Positions 1 to 9,190 of a stretch of 61,842 nt of DNA are shown piece after piece. A model generated the notes under the pieces. That model was not told the origin of the DNA, did not search any database, and saw nothing but the letters and a program-made list of their open reading frames with translations. Each line of letters starts with the position of its first letter. The first letter of the stretch is position 1. This DNA comes from an uncultured Pelagibacteraceae bacterium (GTDB taxonomy: Bacteria; Pseudomonadota; Alphaproteobacteria; Pelagibacterales; Pelagibacteraceae), in assembly GCA_902589305.1 (NCBI GenBank), contig CACISL010000006.1, positions 1 through 61,842 of the forward strand, given 5' to 3'. Both the position numbers and the translations under genes were made by a program.

Positions 1-198
1 CTTTTTTTTAGTTTCTTGATTAAAATTTAGATTTGAAAATGTGTCTGGTTTTTTATCTATTTTTGAGCTTTTATAAGATTTTTTTTTACTTACAGAAAAA
101 GATTTTTTGTTCCCTGACGAAATGAATCTTGTATCAATTTTTCTTGTAAGATTAGTTGATATTGTAAGTGTTTTCTTTTTATTTTTATTATCGACCAT
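1..198 (-). CDS. infB: Translation initiation factor IF-2, N-terminal part (partial)
   Basis: The first 66 codons of an ORF run off the left edge. The ATG lies 4 nt after the nusA stop. The peptide begins MVDNKNKKKTLTISTN and is very Lys/Ser-rich, as expected for the poorly conserved N-terminal extension of alphaproteobacterial IF-2; the G domain is outside the window. Known role: IF-2 is the GTPase that brings initiator tRNA to the 30S subunit. The call rests on position directly after nusA (the usual nusA-infB order) and composition, not on a catalytic motif. The ylxR gene often found between nusA and infB is absent. Confidence 0.8.
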   Translation of the reverse strand, partial: MVDNKNKKKTLTISTNLTRKIDTRFISSGNKKSFSVSKKKSYKSSKIDKKPDTFSNLNFNQETKKK

Positions 199-202
199 AA
201 CA

Positions 203-1753
203 TTATTTATATACAATTTCTCTCGCTGACATAATCAAATCATCTGCTTCTTTTCTTGAAAGAGAAAATTCTTCTAAATATCCTTCTATTCTAATTTTTT
301 TTCCTTTTATTTCATCATAACCGCCGATTAGTTCATCAGATGATAAATCGGCAAAATCAGATAATTTTTTAATATTTTTTTGACCTAATATTACAAGCAT
401 ACCTTGGGTCATCCCTTTAAGACTAATTAACTGATCTTCAACACCAAGTTCTTTAAGTTTAATTGCGACTTCTTCTTTTAATTTTATCAAAGTTTCTTTT
501 GATCTATTAATTAGTTCTTTAGCTGTTTCATCATCAATAGCATCAATTTTTGAAATATCCTCTGGGCTAGATTGAGAAATTTCTTCAATGGACGTAAAGC
601 CTTCAGAAACTAACAACTGCCCAAGAGTTTCATCGACTTCTAAGTTTTTAATTAAAGTTTCAGTTCTTTCTTTAAATTCTGCTTGTCTTCTCTCAGAGTC
701 TTCTTTGTCCGTTAGAATATCAATTTCATAATTAGTTAATTTTGAGGCTAATCTAACATTTTGTCCTCTTCTACCAATTGCTTTACTTAAATTTTCTTCA
801 GTCAAAATTATATCAATTCTTTTATTATCTTGGTCAATAAGGACTCTCTGTATCTCAGCTGGAGATAATGACTCGGAAATTAATGTAGGAAGATCCTCAG
901 TCCACTTAATTATATCAATTTTTTCACCATGTAATTCATTAACGATTGTTTGAACCCTACTTCCTCTCATACCCACACATGCTCCAACAGGATCTATTGA
1001 GGAGTCTTGTGAATATACACAAATTTTTGCCCTACTACCCGGGTCTCTTGCAACTGATTTTATTTCTATAGTCCCCTCGTAAATTTCAGGTACTTCTTGA
1101 AAGAATAATCTTGCCAAAAATTGCGGATGAGCTCTAGATAAAAATATTTGATGGCCTTTTAATTCTTTTTTTACCTCGTAGCAATAAGCTTTTACTCTAT
1201 CACCTGTTTTCAATATTTCTCTTGGAATTTGTTCATCTTTTTTAATAACTCCCTCTGCTTTTCCTAAATCAACAATTATGTTCCCATACTCTAATCTTTT
1301 GATTATTCCACTTAAAATTTGACCCTGTTTATCGGCAAAATCCTCGTATTGTCTGTTTTTTTCTGCCTCTCTAACTCTGCTACTTATTACTTGTTTAGCA
1401 CTTTGTGCTGCGATACGTCCAAAATCTATTTGGGGTAATTCTTCATAAACCTTTTCGCCGACTTTGAGATCTGTGTTTTCAGGGTTAAGTTTTTGAGCAT
1501 CTTTCAGAGTTATTTCTCTAGCAGGATCCTCGATACTTTCAACTATGGCTAAAACTTTTTGAATTTTAATTTCACCACTTTCTCTATTAATCACTACCTC
1601 AATGTTGTTATCATTTCCAAATTTAGTTAATGCTGCTTTTTGTATTGCGCTTTCCATCGAGCCAATTACAAGTTCTTTGTCTATGGATTTTTCATTCGCT
1701 ACAGCTTCTACTATCCTTAAAAGCTCAAGTTTATCTAACCCTCTATTTAACAT
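203..1753 (-). CDS. nusA: Transcription termination/antitermination factor NusA
   Basis: This is a 516-aa NusA. The N-terminal RNA-polymerase-binding domain begins LDKLELLRIVEAV. An S1 domain follows (around SGIIKRLEYGNIIVDLGKAEG), then KH domains (GACVGMRGSRVQTIVNEL and AIGRRGQNVRLASKL), then two C-terminal acidic repeat/HhH modules. Known role: it binds RNA polymerase and controls pausing, termination and rrn antitermination. The frame stays open for 14 codons upstream, but AGGAG lies just before the ATG at 1753 and family members start here, so the shorter start is chosen. It is co-directional with infB and lies downstream of metK, with a hairpin/T-run between them. Confidence 0.96.
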   Translation of the reverse strand: MLNRGLDKLELLRIVEAVANEKSIDKELVIGSMESAIQKAALTKFGNDNNIEVVINRESGEIKIQKVLAIVESIEDPAREITLKDAQKLNPENTDLKVGEKVYEELPQIDFGRIAAQSAKQVISSRVREAEKNRQYEDFADKQGQILSGIIKRLEYGNIIVDLGKAEGVIKKDEQIPREILKTGDRVKAYCYEVKKELKGHQIFLSRAHPQFLARLFFQEVPEIYEGTIEIKSVARDPGSRAKICVYSQDSSIDPVGACVGMRGSRVQTIVNELHGEKIDIIKWTEDLPTLISESLSPAEIQRVLIDQDNKRIDIILTEENLSKAIGRRGQNVRLASKLTNYEIDILTDKEDSERRQAEFKERTETLIKNLEVDETLGQLLVSEGFTSIEEISQSSPEDISKIDAIDDETAKELINRSKETLIKLKEEVAIKLKELGVEDQLISLKGMTQGMLVILGQKNIKKLSDFADLSSDELIGGYDEIKGKKIRIEGYLEEFSLSRKEADDLIMSAREIVYK

Positions 1754-1766
1754 TTTAATTGCTCCT

Positions 1767-1792
1767 AAAAAAAAATGGGCTAGTGCCCATTT
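1767..1792 (-). terminator. Hairpin plus T-run just upstream of nusA (terminator or attenuator)
   Basis: On the minus strand ATGGGC-ACTA-GCCCAT forms a 6-bp stem (8 with flanking A:T pairs) and is followed by an unbroken run of eight T. The nusA Shine-Dalgarno AGGAG comes immediately after the T-run. The shape is that of an intrinsic terminator. It could end metK transcripts or attenuate a nusA-infB transcript that starts just downstream of metK. Confidence 0.6.
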
Positions 1793-1815
1793 CAAGTTTT
1801 TAATAATGTAAAGTA

Positions 1816-1844
1816 TTATTAGAAGAAATTTGAGGTTTTTTCAA
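1816..1844 (-). promoter_or_regulatory. Possible sigma-70-type promoter for nusA-infB
   Basis: On the minus strand TTGAAA and TAATAA are separated by 17 bp between the metK stop and the hairpin. The -35 is good and the -10 is poor. In such AT-rich DNA this is weak evidence alone; position before an attenuator-like hairpin gives some support. Confidence 0.3.
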
Positions 1845-1846
1845 GA

Positions 1847-3010
1847 TTACATTTTAAATAAATCAGATCTATCTGTCTTTTCCCAAGAAAATTCGCCCTT
1901 ATTTGAAGGTTTTCTGCCAAAGTGACCGTAAGCTGCTGTAATCTGATAAATTGGATTGTTAAGTTTTAACATTTCTCTAATACCTCTAGGTGATAAATCG
2001 AAATTTTCATTAATTAACTTCTTTATTTTTTCGACTTTATTTTCATCGCCTTCTGCGAGTTGAACGTAAATTGATAATGGCTTAGAGACTCCGATAGCGT
2101 AAGCTAATTGTATTAAACATTTTTCTGAGGCTCCTGCTGAAACAATATTTTTTGCTAAATATCTTGCTGCATAAGCAGCAGATCTATCAACTTTTGTCGG
2201 ATCTTTACCAGAAAATGCTCCACCGCCGTGAGGTGCTGCCCCGCCATACGTATCAACTATAATCTTTCGTCCAGTTAATCCAGTATCACCATCTGGACCA
2301 CCAATTATAAATTGTCCAGTAGGATTTATATATATTTCCTTTGATTTGAGTTCTTCTAGATATTTTTCTGGAATAGATTTTTGTATGTAAGGCATTATTA
2401 ACTCTCTGACCTTATCCTGATTTAACTCTTTTGAATGTTGTGTTGATATTACAACTGAAGTTACTTTTATTGGTATATTTTTTTCATATAGCATAGTTAC
2501 TTGACTTTTTGAGTCTGGTTCTATTCCTTTTAAAGTTCCATTTTTTCTATCTTTGGCCATTAATCTTAAAATTTTATGTGAAAAATGAATTGGAGCTGGC
2601 ATTAAATCTTCCGTCTCTGTACATGCATATCCAAACATAATTCCTTGATCGCCTGCTCCCTCATCTTTATTATCTTTGGAGTCAACGCCCATTGCTATAT
2701 CTGAAGATTGTTCATGTAAATGAGTTTCTATGTTAGCTGTTTTCCAACTAAAACCTTCCTGATCATAACCAATATCCTTAATACAATCTCTTACTTTGTT
2801 AATAAGGTCATCTCTATTTATTTTTGGACCTCTTGTTTCTCCTGCTAGAATGACTTTATTAGTTGTAGTTAAAGTTTCACAGGCCACCCTCGAAACAGGA
2901 TCTTTTGACAAGTATAAATCAACAACCATATCGGAAATTCTGTCACAAACTTTATCTGGATGACCTTCAGAGACAGACTCGCTTGTGAATAAATAATTAT
3001 TTTTAATCAT
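1847..3010 (-). CDS. metK: S-adenosylmethionine synthetase
   Basis: This 387-aa protein has the usual family length. It shows the N-terminal ATP/methionine motif [19 protein letters not shown], the [12 protein letters not shown] signature and the phosphate-binding [16 protein letters not shown] loop. It makes S-adenosylmethionine from ATP and methionine in the cytosol, feeding the methyltransferases seen nearby (rsmG, rsmI). Its ATG overlaps the 3' end of lnt by 8 nt, so it is probably translated from the lnt message. No SAM riboswitch can be fitted upstream because that DNA is lnt coding sequence. Confidence 0.98.
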   Translation of the reverse strand: MIKNNYLFTSESVSEGHPDKVCDRISDMVVDLYLSKDPVSRVACETLTTTNKVILAGETRGPKINRDDLINKVRDCIKDIGYDQEGFSWKTANIETHLHEQSSDIAMGVDSKDNKDEGAGDQGIMFGYACTETEDLMPAPIHFSHKILRLMAKDRKNGTLKGIEPDSKSQVTMLYEKNIPIKVTSVVISTQHSKELNQDKVRELIMPYIQKSIPEKYLEELKSKEIYINPTGQFIIGGPDGDTGLTGRKIIVDTYGGAAPHGGGAFSGKDPTKVDRSAAYAARYLAKNIVSAGASEKCLIQLAYAIGVSKPLSIYVQLAEGDENKVEKIKKLINENFDLSPRGIREMLKLNNPIYQITAAYGHFGRKPSNKGEFSWEKTDRSDLFKM

Positions 3011-4562
3011 TATTTTTTTTATAAACTACAAAGAACAAAATATATGTAAATAAAAGAATAAAAAAGATCAAATCATTTTTACTTTTTTTACTTGTTCTTA
3101 TTAGTGGTACTTCAAGATCAATATTTCCAGCCTCTGAAATTTTAAGTTTTTTTATAACTTTACCTTTATTATTTATTATTGCGCTTATACCTTTATTTGC
3201 TGATCTAAGCAAAAAAGAATTTTGTTCTATAGCTCTAAAAATTGCTTTAGCAAAATGTTGGTGGGGACCTATCGAACTTCCAAACCATCCGTCTTCGGAA
3301 ATATTAATTATTAAATTTGTATTTTTATCAGACTTTTGAATAAACTTTGTAAAGATTATTTCGTAACAAATTAATGGAAGAATATTAGTTTTATCTACTA
3401 TCAAATTTTTTTGGTTATTACCTTTTTTGAAAGAGCCATATCCTTCAGTAATTTTTTTAAAACCTATTTTGTAAAAAAGCTTTTCCATTGGTAAGAATTC
3501 ACCAAAGGGAACTAATTTTTGTTTTTTATATTCTCTTATTATTTCAAAGTTATTGTTAACGATCACTAGAGCATTGAAATATTTTCCAGTTAGTGGGTCT
3601 AATTTATTAACCCCAAATAAAATAAGATGATTTTTAGAAAAGTTTTTTTTGAAAATATTTTTAAGATATTTTAATTCATTATAGCTATATCCGCTAAAAG
3701 CCCCTTCTGGCCAAATAAAGATAGCTTTTTGATTTTGCATTGGTTCACTGTATCTTATAAGTTTCATCAATCTATCCTTAATTTTTTCTTCGGACAGGCC
3801 GTATTCTAATTCAAAATTTGGTGAAATAAGCTTTACTTTAATTTTTTTCTCAATCGAATTAAGAAGTATGGTGTTTTGATTAATGGAATAATTTCCGTAA
3901 ATATATAGGATAAATAATATGAAAGGTATTAATGTTAAATACAAAAATTTTTTCATTAAATTAAGTTTAAAAAATATGATCACTGGCAAAGTAAAGAGAG
4001 TAACTACAATTAAATTAAATGAAAAAAAACCAAATACATTTAGGATTTGTAAAATTTCATTTGCCCAAGAAAAACTGTATGCCCAAATATTCCAAGGAAA
4101 CCCTGTCATAATTTTCGCTCTTAAATAATCGGAAAAAGCTAAACCCCCAGAAAATATTAAAATAGATTTTAAATTTAGATTTAAAAATGGTCCTAATAAA
4201 AGTGTAAGCAAAGAAAAAAATATACTTAAAAACAAAGGTATAAGTATTAATGCGAAGGGAATCAAAACTTTAAATCCCTCATCAAAAGTGAGTGAATTTA
4301 CTATCCAATGAATTCCGCTCAAATAAAAACCAAATCCAAAGGACGTACCTAAAATGAATAAATTAATTTTATATGGTTTTTTTCTATAAACACTTTTAGA
4401 TTTTTTTTTTATAAATATTATTAAATAAAAAAAAATTGGAAGTATAAAGAAATTTACTAAAGTTATATTAAAAGGTTGAAATGATAAAACTGATAAAGAT
4501 CCAATTAAAAATGGAATTAAATATAATATTAAAAATTTATTGTTAAGATATTTTTCTATCAT
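3003..4562 (-). CDS. lnt: Apolipoprotein N-acyltransferase
   Basis: This is a 519-aa inner-membrane protein. The N-terminal ~220 residues are a run of hydrophobic helices, followed by a periplasmic nitrilase-like domain. Catalytic-triad residues are visible: Glu in [12 protein letters not shown], Lys in LFGVNKLDP and Cys in [11 protein letters not shown] final hydrophobic helix lies near the C terminus. It adds the third acyl chain to the N-terminal Cys of lipoproteins; several lipobox proteins occur in this window. The start is 1 nt from the ybeY stop. The corC-type gene often found between ybeY and lnt is missing. Confidence 0.95.
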   Translation of the reverse strand: MIEKYLNNKFLILYLIPFLIGSLSVLSFQPFNITLVNFFILPIFFYLIIFIKKKSKSVYRKKPYKINLFILGTSFGFGFYLSGIHWIVNSLTFDEGFKVLIPFALILIPLFLSIFFSLLTLLLGPFLNLNLKSILIFSGGLAFSDYLRAKIMTGFPWNIWAYSFSWANEILQILNVFGFFSFNLIVVTLFTLPVIIFFKLNLMKKFLYLTLIPFILFILYIYGNYSINQNTILLNSIEKKIKVKLISPNFELEYGLSEEKIKDRLMKLIRYSEPMQNQKAIFIWPEGAFSGYSYNELKYLKNIFKKNFSKNHLILFGVNKLDPLTGKYFNALVIVNNNFEIIREYKKQKLVPFGEFLPMEKLFYKIGFKKITEGYGSFKKGNNQKNLIVDKTNILPLICYEIIFTKFIQKSDKNTNLIINISEDGWFGSSIGPHQHFAKAIFRAIEQNSFLLRSANKGISAIINNKGKVIKKLKISEAGNIDLEVPLIRTSKKSKNDLIFFILLFTYILFFVVYKKNND

Positions 4563-5024
4563 TTAATCTATGTAAGATAAAAATTTTTTCTCTAAAATTT
4601 GCATATTATAAAAGTCCTTATCTTTTTTATGATCATGGCCTAAAAGATGAATTAAACCATGTATCCATAATTTATTGAACTCAAAATTAAATTCCTTAGA
4701 ATTTTTAAATTTAATTTTGTTAAGATTGATAACTATATCACCTAAATAAATTTCTTTATTTTTTGCAAGTTTACGTTTCAAGTCTTTTTTATTATAAAAA
4801 GGAAAAGATAAGACATCAGTAGTTTTATTTATTTTTCTAAATTTTTTATTTAAGTTTTTAGTTTCAATATTTCCAGAGAGTAGTAACGTGAAAAAAATTA
4901 ATTTTTTATTGTAAAGTTTGTTTCTTCTATTCAGCTTTTTTATTCTTTTATCTAAATATGAATTTGGATTTTTTAAATATTTTTTCCATTTGTTATAATT
5001 TGAAATTACATTAACCTTGATCAT
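4563..5024 (-). CDS. ybeY: Endoribonuclease YbeY (16S rRNA maturation)
   Basis: This is a 153-aa UPF0054 protein. The zinc-binding signature H-x3-H-x5-H is present as HGLIHLLGHDHKKD near the C terminus, and the conserved TDVLSFPF segment precedes it. Known role: a single-strand RNase in 16S 3'-end maturation and ribosome quality control. It sits 8 nt downstream of phoH and abuts lnt. The protein is unusually rich in Lys and Asn, as are its neighbours. Confidence 0.95.
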   Translation of the reverse strand: MIKVNVISNYNKWKKYLKNPNSYLDKRIKKLNRRNKLYNKKLIFFTLLLSGNIETKNLNKKFRKINKTTDVLSFPFYNKKDLKRKLAKNKEIYLGDIVINLNKIKFKNSKEFNFEFNKLWIHGLIHLLGHDHKKDKDFYNMQILEKKFLSYID

Positions 5025-5032
5025 CAGAGCTT

Positions 5033-6016
5033 TTATTTTTGATAAGCCCTAATAATTTTGGAGACTAAAGGATGTCTAACCACATCGTTATGGTCAAACT
5101 CAATTATTTTTATTTCTTTCAAATGTTTTAGCAGGTTTTTTGATTTTATAAGTCCAGAATGAGTCTTATTCATTAAATCAATTTGAGAAGGATCACCATT
5201 TACAACCAATTTCGAGTTTTCGCCTATTCTAGTTAAGAACATTTTAATTTGAGTTTCAGTTGCATTCTGAGCTTCATCTAATATTGCAAAACAATTTTTT
5301 AATGTTCTACCTCTCATAAAAGCTAAAGGTGCAATCTCTATTTCACCAGTCTCTATTTTTTTATCAATTTTATCTGCTCCAAAGAGTTCATATAAAGCAT
5401 CGTATAAGGGTCTTAAATATGGATCTACTTTTTCCTTCATATCACCTGGTAAAAACCCGAGTTTTTCTCCTGCTTCAACTGCCGGTCTAGATAAAATTAC
5501 TCTATCTATTTTCTTTTCCATCAATAATGTGACTGCAACTGAAACTGCTAAAAAACTTTTTCCTGTTCCAGCGGGACCTAATGACATTACAATATCATTT
5601 TCTTTTAAAGCTTTAATATATTCTGATTGTTTTTCTGAACGAGCAATGACAGACTTTCTTGGAGTTTTAATTAATTGCTTAAAAGATTTTACGTTTGACT
5701 CCTCTAGCTCCATGTTTTTTTTCACTGATAATAGTATATCTTCTTTTTCAATTAATCTTGTTAAAAAATATTTTTTTATTAAAAATTTTATTGCCTCGCG
5801 AAATGCCTCTATATTTTGTCTTTTTCCCTTACATGTAATTGAATTTCCTCTAAAGAAAATATTAGTAGTAGTTAGTTTTGCTAAATCTTTTAAGTTCTGA
5901 TCAAATTGCCCAACAATGGACATTAGCATTTGGTTATCAGTTATCTGAACATTAATAGTTTCTTTATCAATTTTTTTGATAATTAAAATTTGGTCTAATT
6001 TACTTATCTCTGACAT
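5033..6016 (-). CDS. phoH: PhoH-family ATPase (YbeZ)
   Basis: This is a 327-aa protein. An N-terminal KH-like segment precedes a P-loop ATPase domain with Walker A SLGPAGTGKSFLAVS and Walker B FAILDEAQNA, followed by the TRIGENSKLVVNGDPSQ segment typical of PhoH/YbeZ. It probably acts as an RNA-associated ATPase partner of YbeY, encoded next door. It starts 2 nt after the miaB stop, so the genes are likely one transcript. Confidence 0.94.
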   Translation of the reverse strand: MSEISKLDQILIIKKIDKETINVQITDNQMLMSIVGQFDQNLKDLAKLTTTNIFFRGNSITCKGKRQNIEAFREAIKFLIKKYFLTRLIEKEDILLSVKKNMELEESNVKSFKQLIKTPRKSVIARSEKQSEYIKALKENDIVMSLGPAGTGKSFLAVSVAVTLLMEKKIDRVILSRPAVEAGEKLGFLPGDMKEKVDPYLRPLYDALYELFGADKIDKKIETGEIEIAPLAFMRGRTLKNCFAILDEAQNATETQIKMFLTRIGENSKLVVNGDPSQIDLMNKTHSGLIKSKNLLKHLKEIKIIEFDHNDVVRHPLVSKIIRAYQK

Positions 6017-6018
6017 AA

Positions 6019-7353
6019 TTATGCTGCATATTCTTTTTTGTTAAACTTGTGATAATCTTCACCAAATAAAGTATTTTGATTACCATTTACTATTTTAACC
6101 TCTTTAATTTTTCCAATTAAGTCTTCATCGGACCTAACTACCACTGCATTTGAATATTCATCCCTGCCGAAAAATTTATTTGTGTTTTTCATTCTATTTT
6201 CGAAAAGTACAAGAGCTTTTTTACCAAAAAGGTTTTGTCTATATTTCAACTTAATTCCCCCTGCAATTTCTTGAAAAATTTTAAGCCTTTTTTTTGATAA
6301 ACTATCGTCAACCTTTATCATTTTTGCTGCTGGTGTGCCCGGCCTAGGACTAAAAATGAAGGAAAAAGAATTTATATATTCCACTTTTTTCATTAATTTA
6401 ACAGTTTCATTAAAATCAATTTCAGTCTCTCCTGGGAAACCAATTATAAAATCACTCGAAAACTCGATATTTGGATTAATTTTTTTTAATTTATCTACTA
6501 ATGTTAAATAATCCTTAATTGTGTGTTTTCTATTCATACTTTTTAGTATTTTGTTTGAGCCACTTTGGACTGGCAAATGAATCAAAGGCATAAGCTTATT
6601 TGAAGATGCATGGGTGTTTATCAAATCATTTGTAAAATCAATTGGATGTGACGTTGTATATCTTATTCTTTTAAGTTTTTTTATTTTAGATATTTCATGA
6701 ATAATATCTGAAAGTTTTTTTCCATTATAATCGTAAGCATTCACATTTTGGCCCAGTAAAATAATTTCTCGAGCACCGTTATCAGCTAATTCCTCTGCTT
6801 CTATTAATAACTCTTTCATTGATCTTGAGTACTCTGCACCTCTTGTGTAAGGTACTACACAGAATTTACAGAATTTGTCACAGCCCTCTTGAATAGTTAA
6901 AAAAGATGAAACTTTATTACAAGAGTTTTTTATTTGATTCAAAGTATCAAATTTATTAATTACGTCAAAGTTAGTGACGTTTTGTCTTTTGAAATTTTTT
7001 TCAATTTGAACAATTGTATTATTTAGTTGATGGAACGATTGAGGGCCTATGACTGCATCGATATATTTTTCTCTTTTTAATAAAATTTCCCCTTCTGCTT
7101 GAGCTACGCATCCGGTAACAATTACAATAGGTTTTTTTTTATCTTTAAATTTTTTTTTTACTCTTCCAACATCGTGATAAACTTTATCTGTGGCTTTTTC
7201 TCTTATATGACAGGTGTTAAGAACATAACAATCTGCTTCATCTATTCTATCTGTTTTTGTATAATTAACTTTTTTTGTAAGATCATAAATACGGTTGCTA
7301 TCATACTCATTCATTTGACAGCCGAAAGTTTTTATGAAAATTTTTTTTGTCAA
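6019..7353 (-). CDS. miaB: tRNA-2-methylthio-N6-isopentenyladenosine synthase
   Basis: This is a 444-aa radical-SAM methylthiotransferase. The UPF0004 domain carries Cys in TFGCQMNEYDS, LNTCHIREKA and VTGCVAQAEG. The radical SAM cluster motif follows as EGCDKFCKFCVVPYTRG, with a C-terminal TRAM domain. It adds the methylthio group to position 37 of tRNAs already isopentenylated by MiaA. The start is 1 nt from the fur stop. Confidence 0.97.
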   Translation of the reverse strand: MTKKIFIKTFGCQMNEYDSNRIYDLTKKVNYTKTDRIDEADCYVLNTCHIREKATDKVYHDVGRVKKKFKDKKKPIVIVTGCVAQAEGEILLKREKYIDAVIGPQSFHQLNNTIVQIEKNFKRQNVTNFDVINKFDTLNQIKNSCNKVSSFLTIQEGCDKFCKFCVVPYTRGAEYSRSMKELLIEAEELADNGAREIILLGQNVNAYDYNGKKLSDIIHEISKIKKLKRIRYTTSHPIDFTNDLINTHASSNKLMPLIHLPVQSGSNKILKSMNRKHTIKDYLTLVDKLKKINPNIEFSSDFIIGFPGETEIDFNETVKLMKKVEYINSFSFIFSPRPGTPAAKMIKVDDSLSKKRLKIFQEIAGGIKLKYRQNLFGKKALVLFENRMKNTNKFFGRDEYSNAVVVRSDEDLIGKIKEVKIVNGNQNTLFGEDYHKFNKKEYAA

Positions 7354-7354
7354 T

Positions 7355-7774
7355 TTATTTTTTGATTTTTGAGCCGTACAATTCTAATTTATGATCTACT
7401 AAATTATAGCCTAATTTTTTTGCAATTTTTTTTTGTAGTTCTTCAATATCTTTATCTACAAATTCTACGATTTCACCACTATTTATATCAATTAAATGAT
7501 TATGGTCATCATTAATCTCATAACGGGCTTTGCCGGCTTTAAAATCGTGTTTAACTAATATTCCTGCTTCTTCAAAAAGTTTTACAGTTCTGTAAACTGT
7601 TGCAATACTAATTTTATCATCTATGTCAGAAACTCGTTTATGTAGCTCATCCACGTCAGGGTGATCTTTCGAGCCATAAACCTCCTTGGACTCCGAGAGT
7701 ATCTTAGCAATGACTTTTCTTTGATCCGTGAGTCTAACACCTTTTTGTTTACATTTTTCCTCAATAATACTCAT
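7355..7774 (-). CDS. fur: Fur-family metal-responsive repressor
   Basis: This is a 139-aa Fur-superfamily protein. A winged helix (GVRLTDQRKVIAKIL; KISIATVYRTVKLFEEAG) is followed by a dimerisation/metal domain with DDHNHLIDINSGEIVEF. The C-terminal CxxC structural zinc site of gammaproteobacterial Fur is absent, as in alphaproteobacterial Fur/Mur proteins. It probably represses iron or manganese uptake genes; which metal cannot be told from sequence. It lies in the alphaproteobacterial order tsaB-fur-miaB, with the usual rimI missing between tsaB and fur. Confidence 0.9.
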   Translation of the reverse strand: MSIIEEKCKQKGVRLTDQRKVIAKILSESKEVYGSKDHPDVDELHKRVSDIDDKISIATVYRTVKLFEEAGILVKHDFKAGKARYEINDDHNHLIDINSGEIVEFVDKDIEELQKKIAKKLGYNLVDHKLELYGSKIKK

Positions 7775-7782
7775 ACCTTAAT

Positions 7783-8166
7783 TTAACTTAAATAGATGGG
7801 CTTTATCAATTTCTTTTCGGTTAAATTATTATTTAATAATTTTTCTATGTTTTCTTGATCAAATTCTACTAAATCTGTGTTTTTATAGCCGTATAATCTT
7901 ATATTTTTTGATATTTCAAGGCCTCTCGCTACAGCTAAGGATATTCTTGTTCCAGAAAAACTACCCGGCCCCTGATTTACTATAACACTAAAATGTTTGT
8001 CTAATTTGACTTTATGTGAATTTAGAAATTTCTTTATTTCATAAACAAGAAAATCACTTTTATTTTCTTTTTTGCTTAAATTATGAATAAAAAAATCTTT
8101 ATTTATTCTCAAACCTAATTTATCATCTTTACCAATGCAATTGATTATTAAAAAATTGTTTATCAT
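7783..8166 (-). CDS. tsaB: Shortened TsaB-like tRNA t6A modification protein
   Basis: About 127 aa from the chosen ATG, against roughly 200-230 for the usual family. The central TsaB motif is clear (VNQGPGSFSGTRISLAVARGL) and the C terminus keeps the family ending PxYL (KPIYLS). The protein therefore looks internally shortened rather than cut off. TsaB pairs with TsaD in threonylcarbamoyl-adenosine synthesis. Other starts lie at 8178 (ATG) and 8196 (TTG). With any of them the 5' end overlaps the divergent deacetylase gene. No normal Shine-Dalgarno is seen. Confidence 0.8.
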   Translation of the reverse strand: MINNFLIINCIGKDDKLGLRINKDFFIHNLSKKENKSDFLVYEIKKFLNSHKVKLDKHFSVIVNQGPGSFSGTRISLAVARGLEISKNIRLYGYKNTDLVEFDQENIEKLLNNNLTEKKLIKPIYLS

Positions 8167-9190
8167 ATTTATTTTCATTATATCTATTGAAATCAATCAA
8201 TCAAAATTATTAGCAAATAATAATTATAATTTTGATGATTTTGGTCTTATTTCTATAATGTATCATAGATTTGATGAAAGCAAATACCCATCAACCAATA
8301 TACAATTAGATGTTTTTAAACAACAATTAGAGATTATTAAAAATGAAGGAATTAAATTTTTACATCCAAAAGATTTTGAAAAAAGTCTTTATGAAGATAA
8401 AAGTATAAGAAAGGTTTTGCTTACAATTGATGATGGGCTATTATCATTTTATGAAAATGCTTGGCCAATCTTAAAAGAAAAAAAAATACCATTTATTTTA
8501 TTTGTAAATACTAGAGAAGTAGGGACTTTTAATTATATGAATTGGGATCAAATAAAAGAACTCTATAATTCTCCTAATGTAGAAATTGGTAATCATAGTC
8601 ACTCGCACGAATATCTTGTGGATGAAAATAGCGAAGTTATAAAAAAAGATATAATTAAATCTATTCAAATTTTTAAAAAAAAATTAGGGAGTAATTCAAT
8701 TTTCTTTTCTTATCCATTTGGGGAATTTAGTATTGAATTTCAGAATATAATTAAAGGACTAGGATTTAAATACGCATTTGGTCAACACTCAGGCGTAATT
8801 GACGAAACAAAAGACTTTTGGGGTTTACCAAGATTTCCAATCAATGAAAAATACGGTGAAATTAAAAGATTTAAGACGCTTATGAAAACTCTTCCTTTTA
8901 AGTACAAAAATATTTCTCCCGAAGATAGATACCTTTTAAAATCAAAAAATCCTCCAAAAATTAAAATTGAATTCCATGATGGTATTAAGAATTTATCTCA
9001 AATTAGTTGCTTCTCTAACGAAGGGAACAAATGGCGAAATTCAATAACCTCTTTCAAAGAAGAAAATATCTTAAGTATACAGATATCAGAAAGGTTTATT
9101 GGTGAACGAGGACGTATTAATTGTTCATTAAAAGAAAAGGATAATTTTTGGAGGTGGCTAGGAATTCAGTATGTCATTAGCGAAAAATAA
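8135..9190 (+). CDS. Secreted polysaccharide deacetylase (NodB family)
   Basis: This 351-aa protein begins with a hydrophobic signal peptide (IIKKLFIIFIFIISIEI). The NodB homology domain has the catalytic/metal motif LLTIDDGLLSF and the metal-binding NHSHSHEYL. Known role: deacetylation of N-acetyl sugars in cell-surface polymers or peptidoglycan. The C-terminal ~100 residues are unassigned. The 5' end overlaps tsaB head to head, so no ordinary promoter spacer exists. The stop is directly back to back with the stop of the convergent Bax-like gene. Confidence 0.87.
   Translation: MQLIIKKLFIIFIFIISIEINQSKLLANNNYNFDDFGLISIMYHRFDESKYPSTNIQLDVFKQQLEIIKNEGIKFLHPKDFEKSLYEDKSIRKVLLTIDDGLLSFYENAWPILKEKKIPFILFVNTREVGTFNYMNWDQIKELYNSPNVEIGNHSHSHEYLVDENSEVIKKDIIKSIQIFKKKLGSNSIFFSYPFGEFSIEFQNIIKGLGFKYAFGQHSGVIDETKDFWGLPRFPINEKYGEIKRFKTLMKTLPFKYKNISPEDRYLLKSKNPPKIKIEFHDGIKNLSQISCFSNEGNKWRNSITSFKEENILSIQISERFIGERGRINCSLKEKDNFWRWLGIQYVISEK

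Noticed and set aside
1754-1795. 14-codon N-terminal extension of nusA (start at 1795)
   Set aside because: It runs through the terminator-like hairpin and T-run, NusA family proteins begin at the later Met, and AGGAG precedes the ATG at 1753.
1796-3010. SAM-II or SAM-V riboswitch controlling metK
   Set aside because: metK overlaps lnt, so there is no leader; no riboswitch-like pairing was seen in front of it.
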